Of a DNA stretch of 64,000 bases, positions 61,231-64,000 are shown one piece after another (the first letter of the stretch is position 1; every line of letters begins with the position of its first letter). Position numbers and translations under genes: made by a program. Under the pieces are notes generated by a model, which saw only the letters and a program-made list of their open reading frames with translations, was not told where the DNA came from and made no database searches. The stretch covers positions 744,001 through 808,000 of the forward strand of contig OZ254174.1 of NCBI GenBank assembly GCA_965268555.1, in the 5' to 3' direction. Source of the DNA: AAA044-D11 sp965268555. GTDB lineage: Bacteria; Actinomycetota; Actinomycetes; Nanopelagicales; Nanopelagicaceae.

Positions 61231-62232
61231 TTAAGCTCGTGGCTTAGGGCTCTCGGTTTTATCTGGATTTCTTTCAGGTATAGAACCGAGAGCCTTATCT
61301 ATTTCCATCAAGATCTCAGAGCTCAACTTAATTCCTGTGGCCTTGACGTTCTCTTTAACTTGGGAAGGCTTAGAAGCTCCCATAATCACTGAAGAAACAT
61401 TGGGATTTGAAAGCGCCCATGCCAGTGCTAATTGGGACATTGTCAGATCTACTGAATCCGCTATTGGCTTTAGTTTTGCAACAGCAGTTAAAACTTCATC
61501 GCGCATCCAGCGCGAAATCATTTCAGCACCGCTCTTCTTATCTGTCGCCCTAGAACCTGTAGGTGGCTTCTTTCCTGGTAAGTACTTTCCAGTTAGAACT
61601 CCTTGCGCAACAGGTGACCAAACAATTTGACCAATTCCTTCGCTCTCGCATAGTGGCACTACCTTCGATTCAATTACTCGCCACAACATTGAATACTGGG
61701 GCTGGCTAGAAACGAATCGATCGTAACCACGATCTTTTTGAATTTTAATAGCCTGGCCTATTTGTTCTGCGCTCCACTCTGAAAAACCAATGTAGTGAAC
61801 TTTTCCTTGACGGATTAAGTCGTCAAAGGCGCGAAGCGATTCCTCAATTGGTGTCTCATAATCGAAGCGATGCATTTGATAAAGATCAAGGTGATCGGTG
61901 TTTAAGCGTTTTAGAGATGCGTGTACCGATTCCATAATGTGCTTGCGGGAAAGCCCGCGATCATTTTTTCCGGGACCCGTTGGCCAATAAACTTTGGTGA
62001 AGAGCTCATAGCTCTCACGCCTGACACCTTTCAGCGCCTTTCCAAGAACGCTCTCCGCCTTAGTGCCGGCATACACATCGGCCGTATCGAAAGTTGTAAT
62101 CCCTGCATCAAGCGCTGCATGAACACATTTGATTGCAGCGTCAGCTTCAACCTGCGACCCGTGAGTAATCCAGTTGCCGTAGGAAATTTCTGAGACATAC
62201 ATTCCTGATGAGCCGAGGCGACGATAATTCAT
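61231..62232 (-). CDS. Aldo/keto reductase
   Basis: 333 aa TIM-barrel NADPH oxidoreductase. Catalytic tetrad Asp-Tyr-Lys-His: FDTADVYAGTKAE (Asp, Tyr), ELFTKVYWP (Lys) and LDLYQMHRFD (His). The N-terminus MNYRRLGSSGMYVSEISYGNW and C-terminal SNPNVSSVIMGASKPSQVKEN are typical of the YghZ/KCNAB-like group. Substrate unknown. Stops 1 bp after DUF3043 ends; TACGCT is 7 nt before its ATG. Confidence 0.9.
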   Translation of the reverse strand: MNYRRLGSSGMYVSEISYGNWITHGSQVEADAAIKCVHAALDAGITTFDTADVYAGTKAESVLGKALKGVRRESYELFTKVYWPTGPGKNDRGLSRKHIMESVHASLKRLNTDHLDLYQMHRFDYETPIEESLRAFDDLIRQGKVHYIGFSEWSAEQIGQAIKIQKDRGYDRFVSSQPQYSMLWRVIESKVVPLCESEGIGQIVWSPVAQGVLTGKYLPGKKPPTGSRATDKKSGAEMISRWMRDEVLTAVAKLKPIADSVDLTMSQLALAWALSNPNVSSVIMGASKPSQVKENVKATGIKLSSEILMEIDKALGSIPERNPDKTESPKPRA

Positions 62233-62239
62233 AAAGAAA

Positions 62240-62249
62240 AGCGTAGTCT
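62240..62249. promoter_or_regulatory. Symmetric bidirectional promoter, aldo/keto reductase / small membrane protein
   Basis: AGCGTAGTCT: minus TACGCT (7 nt before the ATG at 62232) and plus TAGTCT (7 nt before the ATG at 62257) share the central TA at 62244-62245. Confidence 0.6.
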
Positions 62250-62256
62250 GTCTGCC

Positions 62257-62475
62257 ATGAAACGAAAGCTCTTTTCTGGTCTACTGACACTCGGGCTGGT
62301 TTTTCTTCCAACCGCAGCACTAGCTGATGGAGATGAAAAGAATGAGCCCGAACATTCAATTACCGAAGCTCATGAAGGCCTCGATGGCGGCGAGTTATTA
62401 GCAGCAGGCTCGGGATTGGTAATTGCACTTGGACTCGCCTTTATGATTGGTCGTCGTTCTCGCAAAAAGGATTGA
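62257..62475 (+). CDS. Small secreted/membrane protein
   Basis: 72 aa. Signal peptide MKRKLFSGLLTLGLVFLPTA ending ALA, a short acidic His-containing linker (DGDEKNEPEHSITEAHEG), and a C-terminal membrane helix (LLAAGSGLVIALGLAFMIG) followed by RRSRKKD. No known family recognised. The acidic/His linker could bind metal, which is inference. It lies upstream of the cobalamin riboswitch but outside it. Confidence 0.7.
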   Translation: MKRKLFSGLLTLGLVFLPTAALADGDEKNEPEHSITEAHEGLDGGELLAAGSGLVIALGLAFMIGRRSRKKD

Positions 62476-62521
62476 AGTAGTGCTAGTTTTTCCCCGCTGA
62501 GAGATTTAGTGAAAGCTAATT

Positions 62522-62640
62522 TGATCAGTAGTAATGCGTTTAGCGAAGTCCGGTGAAAACCCGGCGCTGTCCCGCAACTGTAGAGATTTGAATCGATTCG
62601 ATTGCAAATCCGAGCCAGGTCGCCTAACTCATTATTGATG
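62522..62640 (+). promoter_or_regulatory. Cobalamin riboswitch aptamer
   Basis: Conserved core GGTGAAAACCCGGCGCTGT and CCCGCAACTGTA, and the B12 box GAGCCAGGTCGCC. The flanks (ATCAGTAGTAATG and CATTATTGATG) can form P1. It controls the following cobalamin uptake genes, so B12 is probably scavenged. Confidence 0.93.
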
Positions 62641-62643
62641 TAT

Positions 62644-62733
62644 CCGACCTCGGAGGAAGGTCGGGCCTCAAGAGAATTTATTTTTCTTTTTGCCCAAGCT
62701 TCCTCCCTCAAAAACTCTTGAGGGAGATTTTTT
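62644..62733 (+). terminator. Riboswitch expression platform: terminator with alternative antiterminator
   Basis: A 9-bp hairpin, CTCCCTCAA (62703-62711) with TTGAGGGAG (62718-62726), is followed by ATTTTTT right before the btuF ATG. It is both an intrinsic terminator and hides the GAGGGAG ribosome binding site. The upstream CCTCAAGAG (62666-62674) is exactly complementary to CTCTTGAGG (62715-62723) and would form the competing antiterminator. A further CCGACCT/AGGTCGG hairpin is at 62644-62664. Confidence 0.85.
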
Positions 62734-63606
62734 ATGTTTACGAAGAGAATTTCTAACTTTATTCTTGCAATCATTGCAAGCGCCGCAATCCTAGGTTCCA
62801 CTCTTCCTGCTAGCGCTGCTAATCCAATACCTAAGCGCATCATCTCGCTGTCACCAAGTGCAACCGAGACGCTTTTTGCTATTGGTGCCGGAAAACAAGT
62901 TATTGCAGTTGATGATTTATCAAATTATCCAAGCAACGCACCGATCACAAAGCTTTCTGCTTTTAGCCCGAACGTTGAAGCGCTTTTGAATTACAAGCCA
63001 GATTTAATTATTTTGAATGCAGATGCGACTAAAGCCCTTGAAGTTAAAGCCGCACTTGAGAAGTTAAAGATTGCAGTTTTCCTTGAGAAGGCGCCGGATA
63101 ATTTGAAACAGGCATATGCCGAAGTCACCGCCCTTGGGCGCGCAACCGGGAACCTCTCGGGGGCGCAAAGCACAATCTCTGCGATGAAGTCCCGAATAAC
63201 AGCAGCGATAAAGAGCGCTAAAAAATCAAAGCCAATTACCTTTTTTCACGAATTAGATAACACTTTGTATTCGGCAACTTCAGATACCTTTATTGGAAAG
63301 GTGTACAAGGATTTCAATTTAAAGAATATTGCAGATCCTGCTGCTAGCGCCGACTCTGCCGGCTATCCCCAGCTGCAATCTGAATATCTAATCAAAGCCA
63401 ACCCTAGAGTTATCTTTCTGGCAGATGCGCAATATGGCGAATCAATTACAACGCTAGCAACTAGACCTGGCTGGAATGGGATCGCAGCGGTCAAAAACAA
63501 AGATGTAGTCGCTCTCCCTGAAGATATTCCTTCGAGGTGGGGGCCACGTCTCGCTGACTTCTATGAATTTATTGCGAAATCAATCTCTGGAATTGGTAAG
63601 AAGTAA
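62734..63606 (+). CDS. btuF: Cobalamin-binding protein of the B12 ABC transporter
   Basis: 290 aa. Signal peptide (hydrophobic part 8-25, ASAA cleavage), then the helical-backbone periplasmic-binding fold: RIISLSPSATETLFAIGAG (about 34-52), KPDLIILNADA, and DIPSRWGPRLADFYEFI near the end. The riboswitch directly upstream and the BtuC gene 6 bp later support cobalamin rather than siderophore uptake. Confidence 0.92.
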   Translation: MFTKRISNFILAIIASAAILGSTLPASAANPIPKRIISLSPSATETLFAIGAGKQVIAVDDLSNYPSNAPITKLSAFSPNVEALLNYKPDLIILNADATKALEVKAALEKLKIAVFLEKAPDNLKQAYAEVTALGRATGNLSGAQSTISAMKSRITAAIKSAKKSKPITFFHELDNTLYSATSDTFIGKVYKDFNLKNIADPAASADSAGYPQLQSEYLIKANPRVIFLADAQYGESITTLATRPGWNGIAAVKNKDVVALPEDIPSRWGPRLADFYEFIAKSISGIGKK

Positions 63607-63612
63607 AGAACA

Positions 63613-64000
63613 ATGAAAAATTCGAGCACTGAGAGCGGGTTGTCACCAATTTGGAATTGGAAGATTACTGCGCTCTCATTTGCTCTGCTCTTTTTTGTTG
63701 GAATTTTGGCAGTTAGTTTTGGCCCAGTCTCTTTAGACTTTATTGCGATTATAAAAACGCTCTTTGGTTTACCTGGGGGCTTAAGCGGTCAAGAACGAAC
63801 TCTTCTTATTGATTTGCGATTACCACGTGCGCTACTTGCTGCCCTTGTTGGGGCTGCACTTGCAACTAGCGGTGCGGTTTATCAAACTGTCTTTAGAAAT
63901 CCACTTGCCGATCCATATCTTCTAGGTGCTGCCGCGGGCGCTGGACTTGGTGCCACTATCGCTATAACAAGCGCTGGCGCTGATTTGTATAGCTTGCTTC
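63613..64000 (+). CDS. btuC: B12/iron-type ABC permease, partial
   Basis: 129 codons before the right edge. FecCD family: first helix (about 19-40), DLRLPRALLAALVGAALATS (about 73-92) and the ATPase/pore signature FRNPLADPYLLGAAAGAGL. Partner of BtuF; the rest and the ATPase should follow outside the window. Confidence 0.93.
   Translation, partial: MKNSSTESGLSPIWNWKITALSFALLFFVGILAVSFGPVSLDFIAIIKTLFGLPGGLSGQERTLLIDLRLPRALLAALVGAALATSGAVYQTVFRNPLADPYLLGAAAGAGLGATIAITSAGADLYSLL

Noticed and set aside
62493..62500. GCTGAGAG, resembling the CTGAGA core of TPP riboswitches
   Set aside because: The other TPP core elements are absent, and the following sequence is a clear cobalamin aptamer.
1..64000. 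CRISPR arrays, insertion sequences, prophage, rRNA, replication origin
   Set aside because: No direct repeats with spacers, transposase motifs, phage genes, rRNA sequence or DnaA-box cluster were seen.

Overview
This window looks like the chromosome of a streamlined, mid-GC (roughly 45% by eye) actinobacterium. It resembles a free-living freshwater planktonic lineage of the acI/Nanopelagicales type. The evidence is classical actinobacterial synteny (thrS-HIT-pgsA-acyltransferase-pimA, pdxS-pdxT-yebC-ruvCAB-secDF-relA, hisS-aspS, and the qcrCAB/ctaCDEF respiratory locus), almost no intergenic DNA, and many overlapping start/stop codons. I saw no insertion sequence, prophage, CRISPR array or rRNA, and no gene-free stretch longer than about 260 bases. 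The lineage assignment is inference.

Region 1 (1-25.8 kb) is almost entirely on the minus strand. It holds a membrane AAA+ ATPase cut by the window edge, a lipoprotein, aspS, hisS, an MBL hydrolase, relA/spoT, secF-secD, ruvB-ruvA-ruvC, yebC, pdxT-pdxS, a DUF3048 lipoprotein, a phosphatidylinositol-mannoside block (LemA-like gene, pimA, acyltransferase, pgsA), a HIT hydrolase, thrS and a pabB-pabC fusion. Two plus-strand genes interrupt it: a DUF349 protein and a small degenerate EF-G-like protein.

Region 2 (25.9-36.5 kb) is mixed. It has three tRNA genes (Gly, Cys, Val) with a cupin gene between Cys and Val, a nitroreductase, a TetR regulator, a secreted protein with a neocarzinostatin-like pattern, an alpha/beta hydrolase, two GNAT acetyltransferases, a LysE-type exporter, and a catabolic cluster (mmsA; class III aminotransferase plus amidinohydrolase) followed by a nitronate monooxygenase.

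Region 3 (36.5-47.5 kb) is a nucleoside scavenging island. A BMP-type binding protein and a NupOPQ-like ABC transporter import nucleosides. cdd, deoA, add, punA, tdk and a phosphosugar mutase (likely phosphopentomutase) split, deaminate or rephosphorylate them. A strong intrinsic terminator separates the binding-protein gene from the transporter operon, which has its own promoter.

Region 4 (47.6-61.2 kb) holds a DEDDh exonuclease, a receiver-like protein, ctaE-qcrC-qcrA-qcrB, a short NhaA, ctaF-ctaD-ctaC, a NifS-like protein that lacks its PLP lysine, TusA, a PfkB-family kinase, an A-type Fe-S carrier, nadA and a DUF3043 membrane protein. Region 5 (61.2-64 kb) has an aldo/keto reductase, a tiny membrane protein, and a cobalamin riboswitch controlling a B12 uptake operon (btuF, partial btuC).

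The most striking signal is regulatory. About twenty genes, most of them at operon heads, carry a TANNNT -10 box 5-8 nt before the start codon, which points to leaderless mRNAs. At two or three divergent gene pairs the opposing -10 boxes share their TA dinucleotide or abut, forming compact symmetric bidirectional promoters. This pattern was also used to choose several start codons.
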